A stretch of 64,000 bases of DNA from Bacteroidia bacterium. Its GTDB lineage: Bacteria > Bacteroidota > Bacteroidia > CAIKAF01. Positions 54,531 through 62,384 of the stretch are shown here, piece by piece. Each line of letters begins with the position of its first letter. Positions within the stretch are counted from its first letter, which is position 1. The stretch is from the NCBI GenBank assembly GCA_030427255.1, contig JAUHWY010000003.1:124001-188000 (forward strand), written 5' to 3'. The notes below the pieces were generated by a model. The model saw nothing but the letters and a program-made list of their open reading frames with translations, did no database searches and had not been told where the DNA came from. The position numbers and the translations under genes were made by a program.

Positions 54531-55627
54531 CCGGACGCCTTTTTCTATTATGGTTCTTGCTGGCCTGCCATTTTCCTCTGGAAGCCGCCCTAAAACCCGG
54601 ATTTCAGGTGGATGAGGTACGCAAAATGCTCTTACTCTCTGCACACAGCTCCCGCATGGGAAGTTACTACCGAACCTTGCCCATTCCTAAAGGGTTCGAA
54701 ATCGCTTACCGAAGCAAAACCACCGGCCTCGACAATACTTGGGACTTATGGCTAGGTCCCGACTCCCTCTGCGTGGTTGCCATTCGTGGCTCTACCCAAC
54801 GGATGGCCAGCTGGGTAGCCAATTTTTACGCCGCCATGGTGCCCGCCAAAGGCTGCATGGTAATGGAAGAGGGGCAATGCACCGGATACCGGCTCTCCCA
54901 TCATGAACAAGCCTCGGTGCATGCCGGCTGGCTCTACTGCATGCTGTCTATGTGGCCCGAAATGCGGCCGGTAATCGATAGCCTTCATGCCGCAGGCTTC
55001 CGCGACCTCATTGTAACCGGCCATAGCCAAGGTGGAGCCCTGGCTAATTTGCTTACGGCACACCTCAAAATAGGTCAGGCAGATGGCAACTTACCCAAAG
55101 ACTGGCGCATAAAAACCTATGCCACTGCACCACCCAAACCCGGCAATTTGCATTTTGCCCATAGCTACGCCCAACTCACGCTTGGCGGCTGGGCCTGGAA
55201 CCTCATCCTCACCGCCGACTGGGTGCCCGAAACCCCGGTGACCTTGCAAACCCTCAGCGACTTTAACCTTGTAAACCCATTCAAGCACAGTCGGTTTGTG
55301 GAGGAGCGTGCGCCTTTTCCCGGGGGACTCATTTACCGCGGACTGGTGGGCCTGCTCGACGCTCCCGGCAAGCGGGCCATGCGCCGTTATCGATTCTTTT
55401 TAGGAAGCCTTCCCGAACGCTTCGTCTCAAGTGAATACCCGGGATTTGAGCCTCCCGATTATGCAGAAGGCCTCAACTACGTGCGCGCCGGCGAAACCCG
55501 TTACCTTTTTGCCGACGAGGCCTATTTTCAAGCCTTTCCGCAGGATCCCGACCGACCCTTTATTCACCACCTGCACGGCCCCTACCTTTACCTGCTTCAC
55601 CGCCAAGAAAGTATTGCGCGGCATTAA
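54527..55627 (+). CDS. Exported class 3 lipase-like hydrolase
   Basis: 366 residues. Signal peptide MTGRLFLLWFLLACHFPLEA. Alpha/beta-hydrolase with the nucleophile elbow GHSQG (Ser167) in the typical class 3 context LIVTGHSQGGALANLLTAHL, preceded by VVAIRGSTQRMASWVANF (oxyanion region). Catalytic Asp and His candidates lie in ADWVPE (about 235) and in KHSRF (about 255), not certain. Coupled to dusB through ATGA. Likely acts on lipids or esters in the periplasm or outside. Confidence 0.87.
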   Translation: MTGRLFLLWFLLACHFPLEAALKPGFQVDEVRKMLLLSAHSSRMGSYYRTLPIPKGFEIAYRSKTTGLDNTWDLWLGPDSLCVVAIRGSTQRMASWVANFYAAMVPAKGCMVMEEGQCTGYRLSHHEQASVHAGWLYCMLSMWPEMRPVIDSLHAAGFRDLIVTGHSQGGALANLLTAHLKIGQADGNLPKDWRIKTYATAPPKPGNLHFAHSYAQLTLGGWAWNLILTADWVPETPVTLQTLSDFNLVNPFKHSRFVEERAPFPGGLIYRGLVGLLDAPGKRAMRRYRFFLGSLPERFVSSEYPGFEPPDYAEGLNYVRAGETRYLFADEAYFQAFPQDPDRPFIHHLHGPYLYLLHRQESIARH

Positions 55628-55645
55628 TTGCACCCTTCCAAGAGA

Positions 55646-55868
55646 AGTATTTGGGGCTTGGGCCCTTGCTCCGTAGGCTATATAAGCTCCGTTTCCGGCC
55701 CTTGTTCCGGCCGGCCTCACACCCGGCAGCTATGGGCGGGCTGCGGTGGCTTTCCCGAAGGATCGGGACCGCCTCCTCGCCCTGCCCATAGCATGCCGGC
55801 TGTTTCGGCAGGTCCTCCCTAGTCCATAGACCCCTACCGCAGCGTAGGGGGCCGGGGGGCCAAACTTT
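55646..55868 (+). repeat. GC-rich hairpin element E8
   Basis: Follows the lipase stop. Edge GCTTGGGCCC, then GCTCCGTAGG as in E6. A long stem CCGGCAGCTATGGGC pairs with GCCCATAGCATGCCGG; inside it GGTGGCTTTCCCGA pairs with TCGGGACCGCC and is followed by TCCTC. Ends in GGGGGGCC. Confidence 0.85.
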
Positions 55869-55923
55869 TTACATGCATCGCATCTAAAGACGCAATGAAT
55901 CAACAGGCTGGAGTAGCGGTCGT

Positions 55924-56247
55924 TTAGTCTACAAAAGTTTCTTTGATTACCTGCTTGCATGCGATGATTTCCTTATCGCTGAGCGAGGCATAAGTTTTTA
56001 CAATACGCATTTTGTCGATGGTTCGTATTTGATCGAGGACCACCCAGCCTACTTTCTTGTTGTGTTTTACCTTAATTCGGGTTGGATAATTTCTTGAGGT
56101 GGTTGTCATGGGTGCCACAACCACGGTTCGTAGGTGGTCGTTTATTTCATTAGGGGAAACCACCACGCAAGGCCTTGTCTTTCGAATCTCGCTACCCAGG
56201 GTTGGGTGAAGGTTAACCAAAACAATTTGGTACTGTTTCACTCCCAT
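55924..56247 (-). CDS. mazF: MazF/PemK-type endoribonuclease toxin
   Basis: 107 residues. Signatures of the PemK/MazF fold: GVKQYQIVLVNLHPTLGSEI, RKTRPCVVVSPNEIND, VVVAPMTTTSRNYPTRI, and VVLDQIRTIDKMRIVK. The arginine and threonine positions thought to be catalytic (R in TRPCVV, T in MTTTS) are present. Cleaves mRNA at specific sequences. It overlaps the antitoxin gene by 10 bases and forms a two-gene minus-strand operon. Confidence 0.93.
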   Translation of the reverse strand: MGVKQYQIVLVNLHPTLGSEIRKTRPCVVVSPNEINDHLRTVVVAPMTTTSRNYPTRIKVKHNKKVGWVVLDQIRTIDKMRIVKTYASLSDKEIIACKQVIKETFVD

Positions 56248-56483
56248 TCCTCAAGGTTTTCCTCTTCAAACACATCGTTTATTAGGAGTTGGTCGTCTCC
56301 GTTTTCGTGCATGCGTTGGAATGCTTTATCCCAGCCTTTGCGGGGTTCGGCAATGGGTCGCAAAATGATGTGTCCCTTTTCAAGTATCAATTCCACTTTA
56401 TCGGTGATGTTGTATCGATCCAAGATGGTTTTGGTTAACCGTAGGCCTTTTGAATTTCCTATTTGAATGATTGAAACTTCCAT
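56238..56483 (-). CDS. mazE: MazE/AbrB-type antitoxin
   Basis: 81 residues. N-terminal AbrB/MazE swapped-hairpin DNA-binding domain (VSIIQIGNSKGLRLTKTILD, VELILEKGHIILRPI, 1-46) and an acidic disordered tail (about 55-81, INDVFEEENLEEWE) that would wrap the toxin. First gene of the operon. A palindrome over the -7 box is the likely autoregulation site. Confidence 0.93.
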   Translation of the reverse strand: MEVSIIQIGNSKGLRLTKTILDRYNITDKVELILEKGHIILRPIAEPRKGWDKAFQRMHENGDDQLLINDVFEEENLEEWE

Positions 56484-56492
56484 GGACTTGCG

Positions 56493-56533
56493 TTTGTAAT
56501 TACAAAGTTATTACAAATTGCTGCGTTTGTCAA
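56493..56533 (-). promoter_or_regulatory. mazEF promoter with overlapping palindromic operator
   Basis: On the minus strand TTG at 56533-56531, 20 bases, then TAACTTTG at 56510-56503: a full Bacteroidota -33/-7 promoter. A perfect 14-bp palindrome TTTGTAATTACAAA (56493-56506) overlaps the -7 box, and an extra TTACAAA half-site is at 56511-56517. Probable site for MazE or MazEF binding. Confidence 0.75.
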
Positions 56534-56640
56534 GTTGAACTATCTGTTGGTTTGTCTCAGGGACCTATTTAGGATTTTTGCTGAGAGACCTTTCCTCTCT
56601 TTTAGCTATATTTCCCCTCATTGATATTATACCCACCATT

Positions 56641-58170
56641 ATGCGCCTTATTTTTTGCTGCCTCTTTTTACTCACATCCACTTACAGTATATTTTCCCAG
56701 GTGAAAATCGGCAATAATGTGAGCAACCTTGCTCCGCACACCGTATTGGAGCTCGAAAGCCAAAACGCAGGTTTTTTGCAACCCAGACTCAGCAATGCAC
56801 AACGCGACGCCCTCCAAAACCCACCCGAAGGACTGAGAATTTACAATACCGACACCAAATGCGAAAATTACTACAACGGTTCGGCATGGCATGAGCTATG
56901 TGGGGTATGTGTGCCCGGCATTCCGCCCCAACCCAATCAAATCTTTGGAAACATTCAGCCTTGCGCCGGCGATACCCAAAGCCTCTATTGGGTAAGCGCA
57001 AGTTCTCCCCAAACCCAATACCAATGGAGCTTTCCTAACGGCTGGTCCATCCTTAGCGGTCAGGGCAACGATACCGTTCGAGTGCAGGCAGGTCAAGTGG
57101 CGGACAGCGGTATGGTATCGGTAATTGCTCAAAACGGTTGCGGCAGTTCTCCTGCTCAACAGGTGAACCTGTACCCAACAAACGCCAACTTGACTCAGAT
57201 TCAGCCTGCCAATGCACAGGCCTCCGCTACCCAAATCGTTTGGTTTTGGCATCCGGTGCAGGGTGCCGGAGGATATTTGGTTTCCGGCCAAAATAATGCA
57301 TCTCAGGCCCAGTTGGTTTCCGACACCTCCTTTTTGGAAATCAATTTAACGCCCTGCCAGGCCGACAGCCTCTATGTTTGGCCGGTAAATGCCTGCGATA
57401 CCGGACAAGTCCAACTCTTGTTGGCCCAAACCATTTGCCAGCAAAGCTTTCAGTTTACGGGCAGCATGCAAAGCTTTGTTATTCCGGCAGGAGTTACGCA
57501 AATCACCATCGATTGCTATGGAGCGCAAGGCTTCGACAGCCAATTTGGAGGACGAGGAGGGCATGCCCAAGCCCAGCGAAGCGTAAATCCCGGCGAAACC
57601 TATTATGTGTTTGTTGGCGGAGAAGGCACAGGCAACAATGGAGGCTGGAATGGAGGCGAAAGCACAACGCTGGGGTCGGGTTGTTTAAGCACTACCGGAG
57701 GCACCGGATTTGGGGGTGGAGCTTCAGACGTTCGCTTTGGAGGTACGGCCTTGAGCAACCGAATTATTGTAGCCGGAGGGGGTGGAGGCATGGGTCTTTC
57801 CGGTCCTTGCGGCAATACCAGCCCCTTGCCCGGTGGCGCGGGAGGCGGCCTAACGGGCGCTCCGGGCGCATCGGCACCCAATGCCACGGGAGGTGGTGGA
57901 GGCAGCCAAAGCAGCGGAGGCTCTGCCGGTTCCGGCAATTTTGGGTCGGCTACTGCCGGAAGTTTAGGGCAAGGCGGCGACCGTTGTCCGGGCGACATGA
58001 CCGGAGGTGATGGCGGTGGCGGCTATTACGGCGGCGGCGGTGGTGGCGGCAACAATGGTTGCAACCGCGGCGCAGGCGGCGGCGGCTCCAATTATTTTGG
58101 TGGGCTCAGCCCTTTGATCAATGCCCAAGGGGTCAGATCGGGGAATGGATTGGTGGTGATTACCTATTGA
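56641..58170 (+). CDS. Secreted protein with ALK-like glycine-rich domain
   Basis: 509 residues from the ATG at 56641, where the signal peptide starts (MRLIFCCLFLLTSTYSIFSQ). Residues 20-85 share the surface-protein segment of the gene at 52612 (VLELESQNAGFLQPRLSNAQ, then GLRIYNTDTKCE). Two Ig/fibronectin-like regions follow (about 95-290). From about 297 a PAGVTQITIDCYGAQG start leads into a glycine-rich domain (to 509) with repeats of GGGG, GGAGGG and an RIIVAGGGGGMG motif. This resembles the glycine-rich domain known from ALK/LTK receptors and many bacterial proteins. No T9SS tail is seen. Function unknown; a surface or matrix role is inferred. Confidence 0.83.
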   Translation: MRLIFCCLFLLTSTYSIFSQVKIGNNVSNLAPHTVLELESQNAGFLQPRLSNAQRDALQNPPEGLRIYNTDTKCENYYNGSAWHELCGVCVPGIPPQPNQIFGNIQPCAGDTQSLYWVSASSPQTQYQWSFPNGWSILSGQGNDTVRVQAGQVADSGMVSVIAQNGCGSSPAQQVNLYPTNANLTQIQPANAQASATQIVWFWHPVQGAGGYLVSGQNNASQAQLVSDTSFLEINLTPCQADSLYVWPVNACDTGQVQLLLAQTICQQSFQFTGSMQSFVIPAGVTQITIDCYGAQGFDSQFGGRGGHAQAQRSVNPGETYYVFVGGEGTGNNGGWNGGESTTLGSGCLSTTGGTGFGGGASDVRFGGTALSNRIIVAGGGGGMGLSGPCGNTSPLPGGAGGGLTGAPGASAPNATGGGGGSQSSGGSAGSGNFGSATAGSLGQGGDRCPGDMTGGDGGGGYYGGGGGGGNNGCNRGAGGGGSNYFGGLSPLINAQGVRSGNGLVVITY

Positions 58171-58213
58171 GAAGCCAAAAAATAGGTTTCACCCGGTCTT
58201 CAATCAACAGGAA

Positions 58214-58548
58214 AAGGGCGTGCAAAGGCGCAAATGGGCATTTGAGGACGACATCTGTTTCACGCATTGTTTCTACCGCGCTAAAGTCTTTGCGCCTTGG
58301 CGTCTCTGCATGCCCTTATACCGCGCTAACCGTTTCACGCAAAGTCGCAAAGCCGCAAAGGGACGTTTGACGGCGACATCTATTTCACGCCTAGTTCCTA
58401 CCGCGCTGAAACCTTCGCGCCTTGGCGTCTCTGGGTGCCCTTATACCGCCCTAACCGTTTCACGCAAAGTCGCCAAGCCGCAAAAGGGCGTTTGAAAGCG
58501 ACATCTATTTCACGCCTAGTTCCTACCGCGCTGAAACCTTCGCGTCTC
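58214..58548. repeat. Dispersed repeat R1 cluster, inverted, about 2.5 copies
   Basis: Tandem, slightly diverged R1 units in the opposite orientation to 14606-15022, recurring near 58214, 58324 and 58450 (markers GTTTCACGCAAAGTCGC, ACATCTATTTCACGCCTAG, CTTATACCGC). No coding sequence is intended. It ends against the short secreted-protein gene. Confidence 0.88.
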
Positions 58549-58549
58549 T

Positions 58550-58852
58550 TCACATTCTCCTTCTGTTTCTCTTTCTCCCCCCTCGAAAACACAATTCACT
58601 GCCTAAAAAGACAGTGGTGCCGAAGCAAATTCCCCGGGTGTCGTAGTAATAGCAATACTCAATCCGTTGGTGGGAGTCCGAAAAGACAATATCCTCTCTG
58701 GAACGCTGAACACTAAAGGCAAAATCTTTCCCTTGAAAAGGTTCATGGACACTAGAGTAAAAACGGCTAGGTTCCACCTTAAGCGTGTCCTGCCCAAAAC
58801 AAGCGGCCACCGACAAAAACAAAGGGGCTATGGATAAAAGCAACGTATTCAT
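58550..58852 (-). CDS. Short secreted protein, probably truncated by a repeat
   Basis: 100 residues from the ATG at 58852. Signal peptide MNTLLLSIAPLFLSVAACFG, then a short mature part (TLKVEPSRFYSS, CYYYDTRGICFGTTV). The last 20 or so residues (FRGGRKRNRRRM end) are encoded by the dispersed motif ACACAATTCACTGCCTAAAA (58589-58608) and a pyrimidine-rich repeat, so the original 3' end is probably lost. An in-frame extension to 58900 (MSWEID) lies in the direct repeat DR-A. Function unknown. Confidence 0.45.
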   Translation of the reverse strand: MNTLLLSIAPLFLSVAACFGQDTLKVEPSRFYSSVHEPFQGKDFAFSVQRSREDIVFSDSHQRIEYCYYYDTRGICFGTTVFLGSELCFRGGRKRNRRRM

Positions 58853-58879
58853 TGGGCCAGCTACCGTTAGATGGTTGAA

Positions 58880-59170
58880 CTCGTCGATCTCCCAAGACAA
58901 GCTTAGGCTAATTTAATAAATTGGTAGAAGCATTAGGCCGCCGGCCGGGCCTTCGGCTTTACTCCCCGGTATTGGGAGCAAGGCCTCCTACCCTTCACCG
59001 GGGCTTGCTGCGCGCCGCCGCGGCTCAGGGTGGCGGCCTAAGCTCCCAATCCCGCGGCGGTACCGCCTCAGTCCCTGGCGGAGAGCATCTTCCAAAACAT
59101 AAACCATGGTTCTATAGCCCGGATATGTGCATTGCGGAACCAATGACCAGAAGGGGTTTTGCCTTACCAT
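58880..59170. repeat. Long direct repeat DR-A (includes GC-rich element E9)
   Basis: About 290 bp matching 60425-60728. It comprises the upstream segment TCCCAAGACAA...GCTAATTTAAT, a GC-rich block (E9, about 58930-59095) with CTCCC/GGGAG hairpin and GGCCTCC, and a 3' part CCAATGACCAGAAGGGG. It sits just upstream of the short secreted-protein gene on the minus strand. Confidence 0.9.
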
Positions 59171-59274
59171 GGGCGCGAAGCATCCTTTGCAAACAAAAGA
59201 AAGTAGACTTGTGTAACCAAGGAAGGTAGGGGGCTTGTTGTTCGAATTTTGCCGCCTACTCTGGAAAACCAACG

Positions 59275-60408
59275 CTATTTCAGCATCCTTAGGGTATCGC
59301 CATCATAAATTCCAATTCCATTGTTAGAAGTTAAAAACAATAGCCTGTTGTCATCTGTAAAGTCTACCTTCTTTATAGTCATATCAACCCCAATTGCTAA
59401 AGGCTCATTCTCCCAAAGCAAATTTGGCTTGAAAATAAATTCTTGCGCACTTATTATTTCACCTTTAGAAGCAGCGACAGAAAAAAAACCTTCGGAGGAT
59501 GCAAAATAAATCCTCTTGTTTGACTTATTATAAGCCCCCGGCCCTACAAATATGCCTCCATCTGATTTTGCTACTATATGAACAATTCCCCTTGAATCAA
59601 CTTCTGCAAATTGCGTAGTATCTTTAAAGTGTTCGTGGTCATAAACCCTCTGCGCTACGTTATTTTTGACCAAGTATATATTACCACTTTTAACAAAATG
59701 TTGTAAACCTGTTGTAATATAAATATGCCCACTTTCTCCTTCGAATACGGATCTAAGGCATCCCAGCCCGTACCTCAAACTATCGAGCGGATCATTAATT
59801 ATTCTCCGGTTTTTTGAATCAAATCGTTGAATTGTGCCCCCCCATTCTCCAAATGAAGAAGTCATCCAAAGAACATCCCTACTGTCCATAAATACATACT
59901 CAGGCATTAAGAAAAGGCCAGGCCCATCGGATCTGAACAGCTCATCGTTATTCTGCTTAAAGTGAACCCAATACTCCTCCTTTATGGGATCATAAACAGC
60001 CTTTGGGACAATCAAGAATAACTCATTCATTGAATTAAACAAAATATAGGCTATCCTTTTCTTTTCTTTTAGCGTGAGAAAAAGCTCAAAGCTGTTCTTC
60101 CAATAATTGTATCTAAAAATCTCTCCACCACGTGTTCCCAGGAAAACATCTCCATGCTTATCGGATGCAAGTGCAGAAAAATGAATGGAAGTATCTTCCA
60201 TTTCAAACTTCTTATCCAGCGTGGTTAAATCCCAAATGGATAATTGGCCTTTGGTGTTAATGGCAAATAGAAGCTCCTTCTCCGAAAGCATTTGCGTATA
60301 TGAGGACCGGACCATGACATGGGTATCGCTCTGTCCAAAACCGACTGCTTTGAATAGTAGGAATAGGAGTACCAAAATTTCCTTTTTCACTTCAAAAAAC
60401 TGCTTCAT
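59275..60408 (-). CDS. Exported propeller-like protein
   Basis: 377 residues from the ATG at 60408, where a signal peptide starts (MKQFFEVKKEILVLLFLLFK); the frame continues to 60453 but that part lies in direct repeat DR-B. The mature protein has repeating segments of the two-component-regulator/WD-like propeller kind (GQLSIWDLTTLDKKFEM, GDVFLGTRGGEIFRY, GHIYITTGLQHFVKSG, RLLFLTSNNGIGIYDGD), roughly six or seven blades. No kinase domain or T9SS tail follows. It is flanked by the two direct repeats, which raises the possibility that it can be lost or moved. Function unknown. Confidence 0.8.
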   Translation of the reverse strand: MKQFFEVKKEILVLLFLLFKAVGFGQSDTHVMVRSSYTQMLSEKELLFAINTKGQLSIWDLTTLDKKFEMEDTSIHFSALASDKHGDVFLGTRGGEIFRYNYWKNSFELFLTLKEKKRIAYILFNSMNELFLIVPKAVYDPIKEEYWVHFKQNNDELFRSDGPGLFLMPEYVFMDSRDVLWMTSSFGEWGGTIQRFDSKNRRIINDPLDSLRYGLGCLRSVFEGESGHIYITTGLQHFVKSGNIYLVKNNVAQRVYDHEHFKDTTQFAEVDSRGIVHIVAKSDGGIFVGPGAYNKSNKRIYFASSEGFFSVAASKGEIISAQEFIFKPNLLWENEPLAIGVDMTIKKVDFTDDNRLLFLTSNNGIGIYDGDTLRMLK

Positions 60409-60424
60409 CGCAAACCAGGATTTT

Positions 60425-60728
60425 GGGTTGAGGGGGTCGATTTCCCAAGACAAACTTTTGCTAATTTAATTAATTTGAAAAAGCATTAGGCCGCCGGCCG
60501 GGCCTTCGGCTTTACTCCCCGGTATTGGGAGCAAGGCCGTCTACTCATCGCCGGGGCTTGCTGCGCGCCGCCGCGGCTCAGGGTGGCGGCCTAAGCTCCC
60601 AATCCCGCGGCGGTACCGCCTCAGTCCCTGGCGGAGAGCACCTTCCAAAACATAAATTGTTGTTTTATGGTCACGGGAATGCGCAGTGCAGAACCAATGA
60701 CCAGAAGGGGTTTTGCCTTACCATGGGA
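60425..60728. repeat. Long direct repeat DR-B (includes GC-rich element E10)
   Basis: Second copy of DR-A in the same orientation, 1.55 kb away. Its GC-rich part (about 60490-60652) is nearly identical to E9 except around 60535-60555. It contains the upstream region of the propeller gene. Confidence 0.9.
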
Positions 60729-60853
60729 TTGGATGGTGTTTTGGCGGGTATTGAACCTACAAACATGTGCTTTAAAGAAGCAATTGCATTGCCTTGGATT
60801 TCAAGGTATGAAGTATGAGCCTTCTCCCTTCTCAAAAGATGAAATAGCGGTTG

Positions 60854-61264
60854 CTATCTTATTATTGTTCGCTTAACCGCTTCAACAAATTCACGGCCTT
60901 CTTTTGTTTTTGACATTTCCGCCTTTAATGGTTTTCTGTCTTTTCCCCCTGCACTTATAATAATGACATGGTGTCCAATCCAATTTGCAATACCCGACAG
61001 GAGTGCTACAACTATGAAGAACAAAAGAATTAAAGCCTTTGCACCAGTTAAGTTATTTAAGGATAAAAACAACAAAACTAGGCCTCCAATTGCCATTAAA
61101 AAACTACCAATTGTAAAAATGTGGTTTCTCCTGTGCTGATAGCTGACAGATGTAATTTGTCCAACAGGTAAATCTTCGGCCCCCTTTTTGTAATTTAAGA
61201 TTACTCGTTTGTCACTCACTGTACCAAATGAATTGCTGAATAGAACTTTCTCGTTTGTTTCCAT
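60854..61264 (-). CDS. Two-helix membrane protein
   Basis: 136 residues. Short beta-rich start (VLFSNSFGTVSDKRVILNYK, LPVGQITSVSYQHRRNH) like a small PH-type domain, two membrane helices (about 50-70, 76-96), and a cytoplasmic end (KTKEGREFVEAVKRTIIR) with another PH-like strand pattern before it (HVIIISAGGKDRKPL). The arrangement recalls bacterial bPH-domain membrane proteins. Lies 13 bases downstream of the transglutaminase-like gene, so likely co-transcribed. Function unknown. Confidence 0.75.
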   Translation of the reverse strand: METNEKVLFSNSFGTVSDKRVILNYKKGAEDLPVGQITSVSYQHRRNHIFTIGSFLMAIGGLVLLFLSLNNLTGAKALILLFFIVVALLSGIANWIGHHVIIISAGGKDRKPLKAEMSKTKEGREFVEAVKRTIIR

Positions 61265-61277
61265 TTTGTGAAGTTAA

Positions 61278-62207
61278 TTATTTAGTAAAATCGATACAAT
61301 ATCGCTGAATTATATAAAAAGTTGTCCCGTGAGTGTAGTCAAAATATTTACCCCCAGGATGCTTTGCAAACCAATCAAGGTTTAACCATTTGTTTCCATG
61401 CTGGTCACTCCTAGTCCAAATTCCTCCGCTGTTATATACTTTTTTATAGCGTTTTGAAATGTATTCCTCGACATCCGTATTGCCAATATTTACCTCAGCA
61501 AATGCGTGGCCTTCCGCATGTCCGTAGGCATAATTTATTCTTGCTTCGCCTCCGATAGCCAAAATCATTGAGCAAACCAAAACGGCAAAATCATCACAAT
61601 CTCCATTAAGTCCGTTAGCGATTGTAGTTGAAGCATATTCAACAATTTCAACGCCCTCTGGATCATTTACGTAATTCCAACCGTTGTAACAATAATCAAA
61701 AATATCGCATACTTGTCCGAGGTTGAAAGGACCCGGACTCTTCCCTGCAACTGAAACTGCAGTGTTTCTTAAGTTGGAATCCGAAAAGTTGCATGCCTTA
61801 ACCAACTGCTTTTTGGCTCCTGATAAATTACAGTCTTTAAAGAAATCCCTCAGAAACCTTTTCTCCTGTTTAGAAACAGTGAATTCAATAGTTGGCGGTG
61901 GCGGAATGGGATCCTCGATTTCAACAGCTGGAACGTAAGCAGAGGGTGAATTAAAGTTGATGTTTGATATCGTTACCACAATTGCTGAAATAACTGCAAT
62001 GGCAAGTATTGCCAAAGAAGAATATTTCAACAATCGAAAATCGCTCTTAAATACCCTTTTTAATTCTGGCAAACTTTCGGCTTGAACCCATTGCGCACTT
62101 TCCTCTTTTCTGACAAATGTGGTTTTGTTGATTTTTAGCCTTTTCAGGTCCTCAACCGTCAAAGGCCCCTTTTCAGAGTATCCGTCTTTTATGTAGTACT
62201 TTTCCAT
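61278..62207 (-). CDS. GYF_2 domain plus transglutaminase-like membrane protein
   Basis: 309 residues from the ATG at 62207. Residues 1-48 match a GYF_2/DUF4339 domain (YYIKDGYSEKGPLTVEDLKR, QWVQAESLPEL). One membrane helix (about 60-82) follows. The external part, about 105-309, is transglutaminase-like: Cys204 in NGDCDDFAVLVCS, a His in GHAFAEV (about 230) and an Asp in NLDWFAKHP (about 275) form a plausible Cys-His-Asp triad. Cytoplasmic GYF with an outward peptidase-like domain suggests signalling or peptide cross-link processing. This is inference. Forms a two-gene unit with the small bPH-like protein. Confidence 0.85.
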   Translation of the reverse strand: MEKYYIKDGYSEKGPLTVEDLKRLKINKTTFVRKEESAQWVQAESLPELKRVFKSDFRLLKYSSLAILAIAVISAIVVTISNINFNSPSAYVPAVEIEDPIPPPPTIEFTVSKQEKRFLRDFFKDCNLSGAKKQLVKACNFSDSNLRNTAVSVAGKSPGPFNLGQVCDIFDYCYNGWNYVNDPEGVEIVEYASTTIANGLNGDCDDFAVLVCSMILAIGGEARINYAYGHAEGHAFAEVNIGNTDVEEYISKRYKKVYNSGGIWTRSDQHGNKWLNLDWFAKHPGGKYFDYTHGTTFYIIQRYCIDFTK

Positions 62208-62384
62208 AGGCTGTGGAACTATCCAAATATTCAACAATGGTGATAAGCTGGTCGACTCTCTTTAGACAACTTTAAAATTAAAGTTAGTAATTTTGGGTAT
62301 AGGCCATGGCAATTTGTTCCACAACTAACCCTTTTGGCGAAAAACAAAAAGAAACTCCCAAAAACCATAACACAGAACCAGCCC

